Of a stretch of 64,000 bases of DNA, positions 43,440 through 54,040 are shown piece after piece. The DNA comes from Autumnicola psychrophila (GTDB lineage Bacteria > Bacteroidota > Bacteroidia > Flavobacteriales > Flavobacteriaceae). A model generated the notes under the pieces. That model saw nothing but the letters and a program-made list of their open reading frames with translations. It was not told the origin of the DNA and ran no database searches. Both the position numbers and the translations under genes were made by a program. Position 1 is the stretch's first letter. Every line of letters starts with the position of its first letter. Location of the stretch: NCBI RefSeq assembly GCF_031846645.1, contig NZ_JAVRHN010000013.1:1-64000 (forward strand), given 5' to 3'.

Positions 43440-46400
43440 ATGAGAGAAATTTACTTTAAAAATAGTCTGTTTTTCATGTGCTTTCTTTGCTGTGGATTTA
43501 TTTCAGCCCAGGAAGTCATAACAGGAACAGTTACTGATGCAAATGGTCCGCTTCCCGGAGTTAACGTGATACTCGAAGGAACAACAACTGGTACTACAAC
43601 AGATTTTGATGGAAATTATTCTCTGGAAGTGGAAGAAGATTTAGGGCCTGATGCCCGACTTGTTTTTAGCTATATTAGCTATGAGACACAACAAATAGCA
43701 ATTAATGGAAGGTCTGTTATAGACATAAATATGGTTGCTGATGCACAGTCTTTAGATGACGTTATAGTTGTGGGTTACGGAACTCAGTCAAGGGCCGAGG
43801 TAACCGGAGCCATTTCTTCTATAGATACAGAAGAAATTAACAGTCTTCCAGTAGCTACTGCAGAGCAGGCGCTTCAGGGAAGAGCTTCAGGTGTTACGGT
43901 TATCAACTCAGGTGCGCCGGGAAACTCCCCTGCAGTAAGGATTAGAGGATTGGCTTCACCTAATAACAACGACCCATTATATGTTATAGATGGTGTTATT
44001 GCAGGTGGACTGGGTAGTCTTAACCCAAACGACATTGAGAATATACAAGTTCTAAAAGATGCCTCTACTACCGCAGTTTATGGTTCCAGAGGTGCGAATG
44101 GTGTCGTACTTGTTACCACGAAATCAGGAAAAGCTTCTCAAAAAGCTCAATTAAGTTTTGATTCCTATTCCGGGGTGCAGTTCAACAGCAATCGTTATGA
44201 TGTTTTGAATACAGAGCAGTATATACAATATGCTAGAGAAATATCAGATCCTGTTCCGGCACGTATTACAAATCCCCAGTATGCAGATTTACTTGACAAC
44301 GAAACAAACTGGCAGGATGAACTTTTCAGAACAGGAGTTCTAAGAAGTTTTAACCTTGGACTTTCTGGTGGTAGTGAAAATAGTAATTTCAGATTTTCCG
44401 GAGGGTACCTTAATCAGGAAGGTGCGATTGTTGAAACAGAATTTGAGCGGTTCAATTTTAGATCTAATAGTAATTTTGATTTTGGAAAGCTTCGCTTTGG
44501 ACAAACTCTGAATGTGGCTTTCACGGTGCAAAGTCCTGAAAGAGCCGACGGAGGTAGGTCCTTAATAGAACACGCTATAAAATCAGCTCCTTACTTACCG
44601 GTCTATAATCCTGATAATTTAGGGGGCTTTCAGGGTCCTAACAGCCCAGTGGATGGACAGGATGCTGCAAACCCTATTCGTGTGCAAACCATAGGAAGTG
44701 CAGTAAATAAAGGTGTCACCATTTTAGGTAGTCTTTTTGCTGAATATGAAATAATTGATGGGCTTGTTTTTAAAAGTCAGGCAGGTTTGGATTATTACAA
44801 GTATAATAACGACACCTTTATTCCGTCTTACAACGATGATAGTATTGGTTCAACAGGATCTATAGCATTTGCACAGATTACTAAAAACAGCGGAACGAAT
44901 CAATCCCTAACCCTTACTCAAAGTTTAAATTACAAGTTCGATGTTGCAGATTTGCACAATTTCGAGATTCTTGCATTAGCAGAGGACCAAAGGATTGACA
45001 GCGAAAGCCTTGACGCCAACAGCCAAAATCCTATAAGTGATGAAGTTGAACAAGTCTCCAACAATCAATCTGATTTATCATCCTCATCATCTGAATACAG
45101 AAGAGTTGGTTTCCTTGGCCGTATTAACTATAATTTCGATCAGAAATACATTTTGGCAGGTTCCTTCCGTAGAGATGCGTCCACCCGTTTTGGTGCTAAT
45201 AACCGTTGGGGTAATTTCTGGTCTGTTGCTGCAGGATGGAATGTAGCTAAAGAAAGCTTTATGGAAGATTCCGATATCAACAATTTAAAAATCAGAGGTA
45301 GCTGGGGTACAACCGGTAACGATCAGATTGGTAATTATCGTTATTCTTCAACTTTGGTTACAAGTTTTATTTATCCATTTGCAGGTGCAGCTCTACAAGG
45401 TACTACTGCTGAGGGCCTTCCAAATTCAAACCTAAAATGGGAGGAAGTTACAATGAAAAATATTGGACTTGATCTGGGCATTTTTAATAATACATTTACA
45501 TTATCTCTGGAATATTATAGCAACCGTAGTGATGATCTTCTTTATGAATTACCACTGCCGCTTAGTTTGGGTTATAACGTACCCACAATAGCTTCCAATG
45601 TAGGGTCTGTAGAGACAAATGGTTTTGAGGCTGACCTTGGTTTTAATGATTACGAGGGAGATTTTACCTGGTCTGCCAATTTAAACCTGGGAACCAGCAG
45701 GAATGAGGTTCTTTCAATTGGAAGCCTTGATCAGGTACAGGGAGGGTTTTTTGAAAATGAATATCTTACCAGGATTGCGCCTGGGGAAGCCTTATTTCAC
45801 TTCTATGGTTTAAAGACTGATGGTATTTTTCAAAACCAGGCTGAGATAGATGAGGTTTACACTGCAAATCCTGATCAAACAGTGGTGCAGCCGGGGGATA
45901 TCCGGTTTGTAGATATTAATGGGGATGGTGATATAACTGCGGCAGATAAGACGGTAATAGGTAATCCTTATCCAACGCTTACCATGGGTCTTAATTTAAG
46001 TGCCCAGTACAAAAGTTTTGATGTTTCCTTATTTATCCAGGGAGCATATGGTCAGGATGTTTATAATACAAATTTATACGATCTTGAGGGTATGCCAAGA
46101 TTATTTAATAGTGGAGTAGCTGTATTAGACCGTTGGACAGGAGAGGGTACTTCAAATACTATACCTCGTGCTTTGGGAGCACCGCAAAACCTTAATGCAT
46201 CAGATCGTTTTGTAGAAGATGGCTCTTATACCAGATTAAAGAATTTAAATATTGGATATACTTTTGATGAAAATGTATTTGGTGAATCGCTTTCTAATTT
46301 GAGAATATACCTGAGCGGTCAGAATCTGATTACTCTAACGGACTATTCTGGTCTGGATCCGGAAATTGGTGTAGATAATGTTCTTTTCCAGGGCGCAGGG

Positions 46401-46472
46401 GCTATAGGAATAGACCGCGGATTATATCCGCAGCCTACGTCTATAACATTTGGTCTTCAATTAGGATTTTAA
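43440..46472 (+). CDS. SusC/RagA TonB-dependent transporter of PUL 2
   Basis: 1010 residues. Signal peptide (CCGFISAQE), carboxypeptidase-like domain (TGTVTDANGPLPGVNVILEG), TonB box region (DDVIVVGYG), plug (VLKDASTTAVYGSRGANGVV), barrel ending in Phe (FGLQLGF). Outer-membrane importer working with the SusD encoded 10 bp downstream. The substrate is unknown; the GH2 and CE15 enzymes nearby point to a glycan containing uronic acids or beta-galactosides/glucuronides. Confidence 0.95.
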   Translation: MREIYFKNSLFFMCFLCCGFISAQEVITGTVTDANGPLPGVNVILEGTTTGTTTDFDGNYSLEVEEDLGPDARLVFSYISYETQQIAINGRSVIDINMVADAQSLDDVIVVGYGTQSRAEVTGAISSIDTEEINSLPVATAEQALQGRASGVTVINSGAPGNSPAVRIRGLASPNNNDPLYVIDGVIAGGLGSLNPNDIENIQVLKDASTTAVYGSRGANGVVLVTTKSGKASQKAQLSFDSYSGVQFNSNRYDVLNTEQYIQYAREISDPVPARITNPQYADLLDNETNWQDELFRTGVLRSFNLGLSGGSENSNFRFSGGYLNQEGAIVETEFERFNFRSNSNFDFGKLRFGQTLNVAFTVQSPERADGGRSLIEHAIKSAPYLPVYNPDNLGGFQGPNSPVDGQDAANPIRVQTIGSAVNKGVTILGSLFAEYEIIDGLVFKSQAGLDYYKYNNDTFIPSYNDDSIGSTGSIAFAQITKNSGTNQSLTLTQSLNYKFDVADLHNFEILALAEDQRIDSESLDANSQNPISDEVEQVSNNQSDLSSSSSEYRRVGFLGRINYNFDQKYILAGSFRRDASTRFGANNRWGNFWSVAAGWNVAKESFMEDSDINNLKIRGSWGTTGNDQIGNYRYSSTLVTSFIYPFAGAALQGTTAEGLPNSNLKWEEVTMKNIGLDLGIFNNTFTLSLEYYSNRSDDLLYELPLPLSLGYNVPTIASNVGSVETNGFEADLGFNDYEGDFTWSANLNLGTSRNEVLSIGSLDQVQGGFFENEYLTRIAPGEALFHFYGLKTDGIFQNQAEIDEVYTANPDQTVVQPGDIRFVDINGDGDITAADKTVIGNPYPTLTMGLNLSAQYKSFDVSLFIQGAYGQDVYNTNLYDLEGMPRLFNSGVAVLDRWTGEGTSNTIPRALGAPQNLNASDRFVEDGSYTRLKNLNIGYTFDENVFGESLSNLRIYLSGQNLITLTDYSGLDPEIGVDNVLFQGAGAIGIDRGLYPQPTSITFGLQLGF

Positions 46473-46482
46473 AAAAATAATT

Positions 46483-47991
46483 ATGAAAAAAATCAAAATA
46501 ATTTTAATGAGCTTTGTCACATTGTTCGCTGTAAATGGATGTGATGAAGAAGATTTCGCACTAAGCAACCCCAGTGGTCTCTCTCCTGAGACCTATTTTA
46601 GGACAGAAGCCCAGGTGCAGTCAGCTGTAAATGCTATTTACGCTAATATGCAGACAATTGGACTGTACACGAGACTTTATTTCTTTGAAATGGATAATAT
46701 GTCTCATGAAAATGCGGGTAACCCTCAACTAGAAGCTGATAAGAGAGCTTTTCTTGAATATTCTTTTGATGCAAGCCACCCGCCTATCAGTTGGTACTGG
46801 GACTCTTGCTACAGAGGTATAAATAAAGCTAATTTTGTTATTAATAATGAAGAAAGGATTAATGCTATTCCTTCTTCGCTTTTAAGTGATGAAAAGAAGG
46901 CCCGGTTTATTGGGGAGGCTAAATATATGAGAGCTTTTTACTATTTCTTACTGGTGACCCGTTTCGGTGATATTCCACTAATTACTGATATTCCTGATGA
47001 CGGTTCTGGTTTTCCCCGTACTCCTAGGGAACAGGTATATGATCAGATAGTGACAGATTTAAATGATGCCAGTCAATCTCTATGGGAAAAAGACCGTACA
47101 GAAAATGGTAGAGCGACTCAAGGTGCTGCTTATGCACTTTTAGGAAAAACCCATCTCTATAGAGAACAATATCAGCAGGCACTCGATGCTTTTGATGATA
47201 TCTATGGTGAATATTCTTTAGAAGATGATTATTTCGCTAATTTCAGGGAAGAGGAAGAATTTGGACCTGAATCTATTTTTGAAGTTCAGTTTGATGATGA
47301 CCTTGGTAACTCTGCAGTGTGGAATTCCAATTCCTCTGGTGAAGATGCAAATGAAGTCACCTTCCGTGGTCAGGAGTATGGTTTTAATGACTGGTTCAAC
47401 GTTTATCCTTCCGAAGATCTTCTGGATGAATACGAAGAGGGAGATATCAGATTTGATGAAACTTTTTATACCGATGGAGATTCTTGGGCAGGTGAAACAG
47501 TAATTCGTACAGGTCCTGCACCATCTCCAGTTCCTGAAGGTGAAACTTATATACCTCTTGAAAGAAGAGCAGCCTGGAGGAAATATCAGAATTATTATAA
47601 AGATGTTAATGAGGATCAGGCTTCGGGTATAAACATGAAAGTGATTCGCTATGCCGATGTTCTTTTAATGATGGCTGAGGCTGAAAATGCTCTGGGAAAT
47701 CAATCTGAAGCTATTGGTTACATTAACGAGGTAAGGGAAAGAGCAGAGTTAGACCCTCTTCCTATGGATCTTTCTCAGGAAGAAGTATTTGACGCTATTG
47801 TTCATGAAAGAATGGTTGAACTGGCAGGAGAGCAAGTACGTTTCCCTGACCTCGTGAGATGGGGACTTGCTGCAGATTATCTTTCAGAATATGGTTTCCA
47901 GGCAGGAAAGAACGAACTATGGCCTATTCCTAATGATGAAATTTCAGCGAATGAAAATATTGGTCAGGAAGATCAGAATCCTGGATATTAA
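46483..47991 (+). CDS. SusD/RagB-like lipoprotein of PUL 2
   Basis: 502 residues. Lipobox Cys20 (FAVNGCDEED). SusD signatures include the N-terminal TYFRTEAQVQSAVNAIYA, EAKYMRAFYYFLLVTRFGDIPL in the TPR part (shown here as EAKYMRAFYYFLL) and the C-terminal ADVLLMMAEAENALG and FPDLVRWG. Surface glycan-binding partner of the preceding SusC. A terminator follows directly. Confidence 0.93.
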   Translation: MKKIKIILMSFVTLFAVNGCDEEDFALSNPSGLSPETYFRTEAQVQSAVNAIYANMQTIGLYTRLYFFEMDNMSHENAGNPQLEADKRAFLEYSFDASHPPISWYWDSCYRGINKANFVINNEERINAIPSSLLSDEKKARFIGEAKYMRAFYYFLLVTRFGDIPLITDIPDDGSGFPRTPREQVYDQIVTDLNDASQSLWEKDRTENGRATQGAAYALLGKTHLYREQYQQALDAFDDIYGEYSLEDDYFANFREEEEFGPESIFEVQFDDDLGNSAVWNSNSSGEDANEVTFRGQEYGFNDWFNVYPSEDLLDEYEEGDIRFDETFYTDGDSWAGETVIRTGPAPSPVPEGETYIPLERRAAWRKYQNYYKDVNEDQASGINMKVIRYADVLLMMAEAENALGNQSEAIGYINEVRERAELDPLPMDLSQEEVFDAIVHERMVELAGEQVRFPDLVRWGLAADYLSEYGFQAGKNELWPIPNDEISANENIGQEDQNPGY

Positions 47992-48013
47992 TCTCCTTTT
48001 TAATATTGAACTT

Positions 48014-48048
48014 AAAAGCCCTTTCATTAAATTGAAGGGGCTTTTTTT
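48014..48048 (+). terminator. Terminator after PUL 2 susD
   Basis: Stem AAAGCCCTTTCA / TGAAGGGGCTTT (one wobble pair) with a short loop and a run of seven Ts. It would at least partly separate susD from the GH2 gene 37 bp further on. Confidence 0.75.
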
Positions 48049-48085
48049 ATACCAATCAAATATTAAATAAATCCTCAAAATAATT

Positions 48086-49907
48086 GTGAATCAAATGAAA
48101 TCTATAAAATTTTTTGTCTTAGTTCTTATTGCTGCAATTTATTCCTTTCCAGTTTTTTCTCAAAGGCTTATTCAAAATGTGGAAAATAGGGAGAAAATGA
48201 GCCTTAATGGAAGGTGGAACTACATTATAGACCCTTATCAAATGGGTTACCTGGATTACAGGCAGGAGCCTTTTGATGAAAGTCCGTCGGGTAAGGGTGG
48301 TTTCTTTGTAAATTTGAATGACGACAACACCAAGGGACGTATAGAATATAATTTTGACCTTTCACCCACTTTAACGGTACCGGGCGACTGGAATTCACAG
48401 GAGGAGAATCTGGAATTATACGAGGGCACCTTGTGGTACAAAAGGGACTTTACGATCTCCCCGGAAATGAATAACAGGTATTTTATCCATTTTGGTGCAG
48501 TAAATTATGAAGCACATGTTTACCTGAATGGTGAAAAACTTGGAGTTCATAAAGGAGGTTTTACGCCCTTTCAGTTTGAAGTTACAGAGAACCTGAAAGA
48601 CGGGGAAAATTTTCTGGTTGTTATGGTCAATAATACCAGGAAACAAGATGAAGTCCCCACCGTGAATACCGATTGGTGGAACTATGGCGGAATTACAAGG
48701 GATGTGAATCTTATAATCACTCCTAAAACTTTTATTTCTGATTATAAGGTGCAGTTGGCCGATAATAACATGGATGTTATTAACGGTTATGTGCAGCTAA
48801 ACGGTGTCTCCGGAAAGAGCACTGTTCTGGTTAAAATTCCTGAACTTGGAATAAATAAATCGTTTAATACAGATGCGTCCGGAAAAGTTAATTTTCAAAT
48901 TCCCGTTAGCAATGTTATGTATTGGTCTCCAACCAATCCGGTTCTCTACAAAGTTGAAATTTCTGCAGGAAACGAAAATGTTAAAGATGATATTGGTTTC
49001 AGGACCATTAAAACTCAGGGTAAAGATATCATTGCTAAATGAGAAGTCAGTATTCCTTAAAGGAATTTCTATACACGATGAGAATCCACTAGTTGAAGGA
49101 AGGTTAAGGACAGAAGGAGATATGAGAATGATGCTCGAGTGGGCAAAAGATTTGGGCTGCAACTTTGTTCGTTTAGCACATTATACTCATAATGAGAAGA
49201 TGATACGTCTTGCAGATGAGATGGGATTAATGGTGTGGGCAGAAATTCCTGTTTACTGGACAATTTCCTGGGAGAATGAAGCAACTTATCAAAACGCCGA
49301 AAATCAATTATTAGCGGCAATTGAACGTGATAAGAACAGGGCGAGTGTCATCATTTGGTCTGTTGGAAATGAAACGCCCGTTACAGAGGCGAGAAACAAA
49401 TTTATGGGTAATCTGGTATCCAAAGTCAGGAGTCTGGATGATAGCCGCCTTGTGGCAGCAGCGCTGGAAGTAGAACGGGAAGGTTACACGGTAACAGTTG
49501 ATGATCCTCTGGGTGCGAAGCTGGACCTGGCAAGTTTTAACGAGTATGGAGGCTGGTACTGGGACAAGCCTGGAGAATTGTCCAAATATACCTTCGATAT
49601 TCATTTTGACAAACCTGTAGTTATAACCGAATTTGGAGGAGGAGCTTTGGCAGGTTTTCACGGTGTTAAAAAAACTATGTGGAGCGAGGAGCACCAGGAA
49701 TTTATTTATGAGGAGCAGTTAAAAATGTTGAATAAAATCGATGGTTTAAGAGGCATGACTCCTTGGATATTGGTTGATTTTAAATCTCCGAGAAGACAAC
49801 ATCCAGTCTATCAGAATTTCTGGAATAGAAAAGGACTAATTTCCGAAACCGGGGAAAAGAAGAAAGCTTATTTCGTGCTTCAGAATTATTACGAAAGCCT
49901 GGACTAG
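48086..49907 (+). pseudogene. GH2 glycoside hydrolase, single frameshift
   Basis: Beta-glucuronidase/beta-galactosidase family. The first part (318 codons, stop at 49040-49042) holds a signal peptide, the sugar-binding jelly roll (PGDWNSQEENLELYEGTLWY) and the Ig-like domain. The catalytic barrel continues one frame on from about 49030 (LLNEKSVFLKGISIHDENPL) to 49907, with the acid/base Glu in WSVGNETP and the nucleophile Glu in VVITEFGGG intact. One extra base in GATATCATTGCT (49027-49038) accounts for the break. All family parts are present, so this is a recent mutation or a sequencing error; about 607 residues if repaired. Likely acts on oligosaccharides imported by PUL 2. Confidence 0.85.
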
Positions 49908-49922
49908 ATTATAAGAAATATG

Positions 49923-49956
49923 AAAAACCGGGATGTGTTAAAATCCCGGTTTTTTT
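49923..49956 (+). terminator. Terminator after the GH2 gene
   Basis: Stem AAAACCGGGAT / ATCCCGGTTTT with an 8-base loop and a T run; strong intrinsic terminator ending the plus-strand arm of PUL 2. Confidence 0.85.
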
Positions 49957-50258
49957 AATATCTTGATATATCTGCGCTAGCAAATTGCTTATTATTAGGT
50001 TTCTATAAAGGTTTTCTTGTCATTATATATTCTTCCCGTCATGGGATGATTTACAGCGGTCTTCTTTTAATTCAGGAAAATGCAAAAGTATCCGCTACCT
50101 GTACTTTTGCATCTTCGTTTGTATTTTTCGAATTTATATTTTCAGAATTAGAGGGTAAATACAAACCCCACCAGTACAATTAAATGAAAAATATGAAGAA
50201 AAATTTCTTTTGATGATAGATTAGATTAAATGTCCTTATTTCTAAATATGATCAGTAA
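49957..50258. other. Gap between converging arms of PUL 2
   Basis: About 300 AT-rich bases. GCAAAAGTATCCGC and GTACTTTTGC (around 50089-50111) can pair as a weak hairpin that might end the minus-strand operon. No gene seen. Confidence 0.4.
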
Positions 50259-51014
50259 CTATTTTTTAATTCCATTTCCCGTGGCAGCCCAGTAGATACC
50301 TCCGTATAGGTGATGTAAAAACCAAGGATCTTTATAAATTTCCGCGATATGGCCCAGTCCTGTATAAAAGGACCTTCCGTTGTCAAAATCCTGATACCAG
50401 GCTATTGGATGCTCGCCCATTCCTTTGCCGACTTTCTCACCCCATTGAACCTCCGGATCATAAGATTCTTCATCTACACTAAGCAGGATGTTTAAATTTT
50501 CAGAGTACTCTTCCGGAAGAAATTCATACCACTCATCAGTCCATAGAAACCTTTTTGGAAAAATTTCCATTCCGGGAAAGTTAGTGTCCACGACATCTAC
50601 CATAGCAGATTGCTCCAAAGGGTGGATGTGGAACATTTTCCCGACCAGCTCGTTATACCATGGCCAGTCGTATTCTGTATCCGAGGCGCTGTGAATGCCT
50701 ACAAAACCTTTACCCGACTGGATAAACCTTTTAAATGCATCTTGTTGCTCATCATTTAGAATATCACCTGTAGTGTTCAGGAAAACGATAACATCAAATT
50801 GTTCAAGAAATTCATCATTAAACCTGGTGGCGTCCTCATGCCACTGCATATCAAAACTATGCCGTTGAGCCATAGTTCGCATTGCTGTAACTCCTTCGTT
50901 TATGGACTTATGATGCCATCCGGCAGTTTTGGTGAAAAGGAGGACATTAAACTGGTTTTGAGCAGATGTCTGCATGGCAAAAAGTAGTACGAAAAGGATA
51001 ATTAGATTTTTCAC
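50259..51014 (-). CDS. ThuA-like (trehalose-utilization domain) secreted protein
   Basis: 251 residues with a signal peptide (LIILFVLLFAMQTSAQ). The body is a ThuA-type glutamine-amidotransferase-like fold: VLLFTKTAGWHHKSI, FDVIVFLNTTGD, FVGIHSASDTEYDWPWY and HPIAWYQDFDNGRSFYTGLGH (quoted in part). ThuA proteins bind or modify sugars and recur in PULs, but their reaction is poorly defined. Second gene of the minus-strand arm, 27 bp after the CE15-like esterase. A fragment of a close homologue lies near 39.6 kb. Confidence 0.87.
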   Translation of the reverse strand: MKNLIILFVLLFAMQTSAQNQFNVLLFTKTAGWHHKSINEGVTAMRTMAQRHSFDMQWHEDATRFNDEFLEQFDVIVFLNTTGDILNDEQQDAFKRFIQSGKGFVGIHSASDTEYDWPWYNELVGKMFHIHPLEQSAMVDVVDTNFPGMEIFPKRFLWTDEWYEFLPEEYSENLNILLSVDEESYDPEVQWGEKVGKGMGEHPIAWYQDFDNGRSFYTGLGHIAEIYKDPWFLHHLYGGIYWAATGNGIKK

Positions 51015-51041
51015 GTTTTTAAGTTTAGTCGTTTAATATAG

Positions 51042-52385
51042 TTAATCTTCTTCAGTTGAAAAATACTTATCTGCAAATTCAATAAAATAGGGCCAATTTG
51101 GGACTACGGTATGTCCACCCCTGTGTTCACGAAAGGCAATTTCCCCGTCCAGCAGTGCCCTATGCTCCTGAGGGTAATTACTCGAGCCCATCCCATATTT
51201 GCCAAAGAGTTCATAAACAGGACTGGCATGTACAGCAGTTAAGAACATTCCTTTTGCATCTATCCATTTTCCTTCTACTTCCGGATCGCCAGAACTAATA
51301 AAGACCGGCCTTGGAGCGGCCATTGCTATTAAATGATGCGCGTCTACCGGCAGGTCATTTGGCGTTAGAGGTCCTGCATATTTTATGAAATTCGGAGCAA
51401 ACCAGTGATATTCAGCTGAAGAGGCGAGATTTTCTACCTGCTCACCATATTCCCGTCTCAAAATCTTGGTTCCGCCTGCTCCGGAAGAGCCTATAAAACC
51501 AATGGCGAAACGAGGGTCATAGGCAAAAGTCACAATAGCAGCTTTGCCATATCTTGAAAGGCCTTCTATTCCCACACGTTCTGCGTCCACGGTGGGATCG
51601 GTTTCGAAGTAATCCAAAGCTCTGCTGGCTCCCCATGCCCAGGCCCGCAGCGCTCCCCAGTCATCCAATTTCCTTGGCTGCCCTTTGTTAACGAGACCAA
51701 TAATGCCCTCACGTAAACCGGCGCCATTATCAGCCTGGAGACTGGTGGGGATCAGGACGGCATAGCCCCAGCCCTTCTTCAGTAATTGTTCCTGCCAGGG
51801 AGTTCCTTCCGTAGCTGGCCGTGGGATATGCGAAGGCCAGTTCCAGCCCAATTCCATGATAACGGGAACAGGTTCACCCGTTGTGGCAGGGGTGGTAAGG
51901 CTTAATTCAATCTCAACATCTATTTCGGGATAGGCAGAGTTATCTACCCGGCCTGCCAAGTTTTTCTGAATTACAGCATATCCACCAATAACTGTATCTG
52001 TTGTGCTGGTTACTTCCCAATGTACATCAGGAACGTTTTCAGGAACCCGTCCATAAATTTCACGATCAAAATGTTCCTTAATTTCGGCCTTTCGTTTTTC
52101 CCAATCCTCTGCAAATTTTACTTTGGAACCATCATCAAATGCCAGGGGATCGGGTAAGCTTGTATAGGGCGAGGCTTTAGATTCATCAGAATTTGCAGCA
52201 TTGGGATCCTCAGGATTCCCCGAGGGGCCTGGTCGTAATTCTTCAATTTCCAGTTTCTTCATCATTAACTGGTGGTCTTCATTACTTAACCTGTTAACAC
52301 TGTCTCTGTTCTGCTGCGAAAACTGTGCAAAGGACTGGGAAGCTAGAGCCAGTGTAACCAAAAAGGTATAAAAGGATTTGTTCAT
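51042..52385 (-). CDS. CE15-like glucuronoyl esterase
   Basis: 447 residues with signal peptide (ALASQSFAQF). Alpha/beta-hydrolase with the CE15 nucleophile motif in variant form, GLSRYGKAA (usual GCSRxGK), after WAWGASRALDYFET, and the catalytic His in EHRGGHTVVPNW near the C-terminus. GWNWPSHIPRP and LLKKGWGYAVLIPTS are also family-like. CE15 enzymes cleave esters between glucuronic acid side chains and lignin or other alcohols. Beside GH2 and SusCD it may trim a glucuronate-bearing glycan. First gene of the minus-strand arm; operator-like motifs lie 116 and 280 bp upstream. Confidence 0.82.
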   Translation of the reverse strand: MNKSFYTFLVTLALASQSFAQFSQQNRDSVNRLSNEDHQLMMKKLEIEELRPGPSGNPEDPNAANSDESKASPYTSLPDPLAFDDGSKVKFAEDWEKRKAEIKEHFDREIYGRVPENVPDVHWEVTSTTDTVIGGYAVIQKNLAGRVDNSAYPEIDVEIELSLTTPATTGEPVPVIMELGWNWPSHIPRPATEGTPWQEQLLKKGWGYAVLIPTSLQADNGAGLREGIIGLVNKGQPRKLDDWGALRAWAWGASRALDYFETDPTVDAERVGIEGLSRYGKAAIVTFAYDPRFAIGFIGSSGAGGTKILRREYGEQVENLASSAEYHWFAPNFIKYAGPLTPNDLPVDAHHLIAMAAPRPVFISSGDPEVEGKWIDAKGMFLTAVHASPVYELFGKYGMGSSNYPQEHRALLDGEIAFREHRGGHTVVPNWPYFIEFADKYFSTEED

Positions 52386-52894
52386 TTATTAGAGAATTTA
52401 CTGTTTTTTCGGGATAGACGAACCTGCATTTATTACTAAACTTTTTTTCTTGATCAAAGAAAAATTATTCTCTATTTTTTATAAATAAGATTATTACAAT
52501 GCAATCGGTTTCGATAAATGTAAGAAATTTTTTGAAATACATCATCACAGAGTCATAATACAAAACCGCTACTCCACTTTTGTAACTTTACATTATCCAG
52601 GCTACTAAAATCTTTCTGCAGTACTGCATTTTGACTATGCTATGCTCGCAGTAGTGTGGTTAAAGAAAACGATTGCTTCTTTTTAATTGTGATTAGCTGA
52701 TTCATTTTAATATTCAGAAGCCTGTTATAAGCATAGGTTTATTGAAAATTTCAAAAGCAAGCCTACAGGCCGGCAACAGCTTCAAATACTACCTCAAGAA
52801 TTTTTTGAAAGTGAATTTATTTGGCAAGAATGTTTTATAAAGCATGGAAAAAAACAAGAGAATTCTCCTGAAGCCGTAACTACGCCCAAAATAA
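52386..52894. promoter_or_regulatory. Upstream region of the CE15-ThuA operon with two operator-like motifs
   Basis: 509 non-coding bases. GCAATCGGTTTCG (52501-52513) is, on the minus strand, CGAAACCGATTGC; GAAAACGATTGC lies at 52665-52676. Both resemble the site before PUL 2 susC. CTGCAGTACTGCA (52617-52629) is a short palindrome. The remainder shows nothing. Confidence 0.4.
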
Positions 52895-54040
52895 CTATGC
52901 TTCCTCTTTATATTTATACCGAAAAAATAGCTGTGAAACCGGAATCAGCATTAACCCCGAAACTACAAAGAGAATAAACGATAATTGCAAATTAAAAGCG
53001 TTGGCAAGATATCCAATTAGCGGTGGGCCAAGAAGCATCCCTACAATCGCATAGGTAGCGATAATAGAAACTGCCATTCCGGGAGAATATTTAGATGAGG
53101 TTCCGGCTAAGGTAAATGTCATTGGGATTATAGAAGCCACTCCCATTCCTACAAAACTGAACCCGACAATTGCAGGCCAGAAATACGGAAAAATAATCAC
53201 TGTAATTATTCCTATGGAAATTAAAAGTGAGCTGTAAATATACATCCTTTTCATTCCGAAACGGTCCACGAGCAAATCGGAAATAAAGCGGGAAAAAGCC
53301 ATAAAAACCATGAAGATAAAGTACCCCAGAGTAAAAATATCTTCCCCAATTACTTCTTTAAAATAGACACCGCTCCAGTCAAACATTCCCCCTTCACAAA
53401 GTGCAGCAAAAAATACCAGCAGCCCCAGATAAAGGATAAATTTATCTGGCTTCCCCAGTTTTAATTTGTTGCCCTGCGGTGCACGGTCGTTGGTAAGAAG
53501 GAACCTGTAGGAGACAATTGCAGCAATAAAAGTAATAGCAGAAACCATCGCCAGGTGCTCCAGCATCGGGACATCCAGTTTAAGCATTAAGGTAGAAAAA
53601 CCTACACCCGTAAGTCCGCCGGTACTCCAGAGTCCGTGGAAAGATCCGTTAATTTTCTTTCCGTAGTTTTTCTGAAGGGTTATCGCCTGGGTATTCATGG
53701 CAATATTTAGGATCCTCATACAAAAGGAAAACAGAAATATCGCAATAACCAGCAAGAAGAGAGTGTCCGCATACCCAATTCCTATAAGTGCTACCGAAAA
53801 GCATAAAACCGAAGCCAGTAAAGGAGGGCGACTGTTAAAGCGGGAAACAAGCCAGCCCGAAATTGGCAATCCTATAAGGGAGCTTACCGGCATGGTGAGT
53901 AGGAGGTTTCCCAGTTCAGCTTCATTAAGATCAAAAGCAGATTTAATTGTGGGAATACGTGAAGCCCAGGTTGAAAAACAGACGCCCGAAAGAAAAAAAT
54001 AAATACTCAATGCAACGCGTTGTTTCTTCCTGTTTTCCAT
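52895..54040 (-). CDS. MFS transporter (YbjJ/FucP-like)
   Basis: 381 residues from ATG 54040 (ENRKKQRVALSIYFFLSGVC); the frame runs open to 54178 but that extension is Cys/Phe-rich non-family sequence. Twelve membrane segments with FCMRILNIAMNTQAITLQ and FHGLWSTGGLTGVGFS, typical of the YbjJ branch of sugar/metabolite MFS carriers. DRFGMKRMYIY is the loop 8-9 signature. Substrate unknown. It is separated from PUL 2 by 500 bp and from the molybdenum cluster by 750 bp, so it appears to be a single-gene unit. Confidence 0.85.
   Translation of the reverse strand: MENRKKQRVALSIYFFLSGVCFSTWASRIPTIKSAFDLNEAELGNLLLTMPVSSLIGLPISGWLVSRFNSRPPLLASVLCFSVALIGIGYADTLFLLVIAIFLFSFCMRILNIAMNTQAITLQKNYGKKINGSFHGLWSTGGLTGVGFSTLMLKLDVPMLEHLAMVSAITFIAAIVSYRFLLTNDRAPQGNKLKLGKPDKFILYLGLLVFFAALCEGGMFDWSGVYFKEVIGEDIFTLGYFIFMVFMAFSRFISDLLVDRFGMKRMYIYSSLLISIGIITVIIFPYFWPAIVGFSFVGMGVASIIPMTFTLAGTSSKYSPGMAVSIIATYAIVGMLLGPPLIGYLANAFNLQLSFILFVVSGLMLIPVSQLFFRYKYKEEA

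Noticed and set aside
48873..49030. Separate second GH2 gene beginning at 48873
   Set aside because: The stretch before about 49030 is an out-of-frame shadow of the upstream GH2 domain; the true continuation begins at the frameshift.
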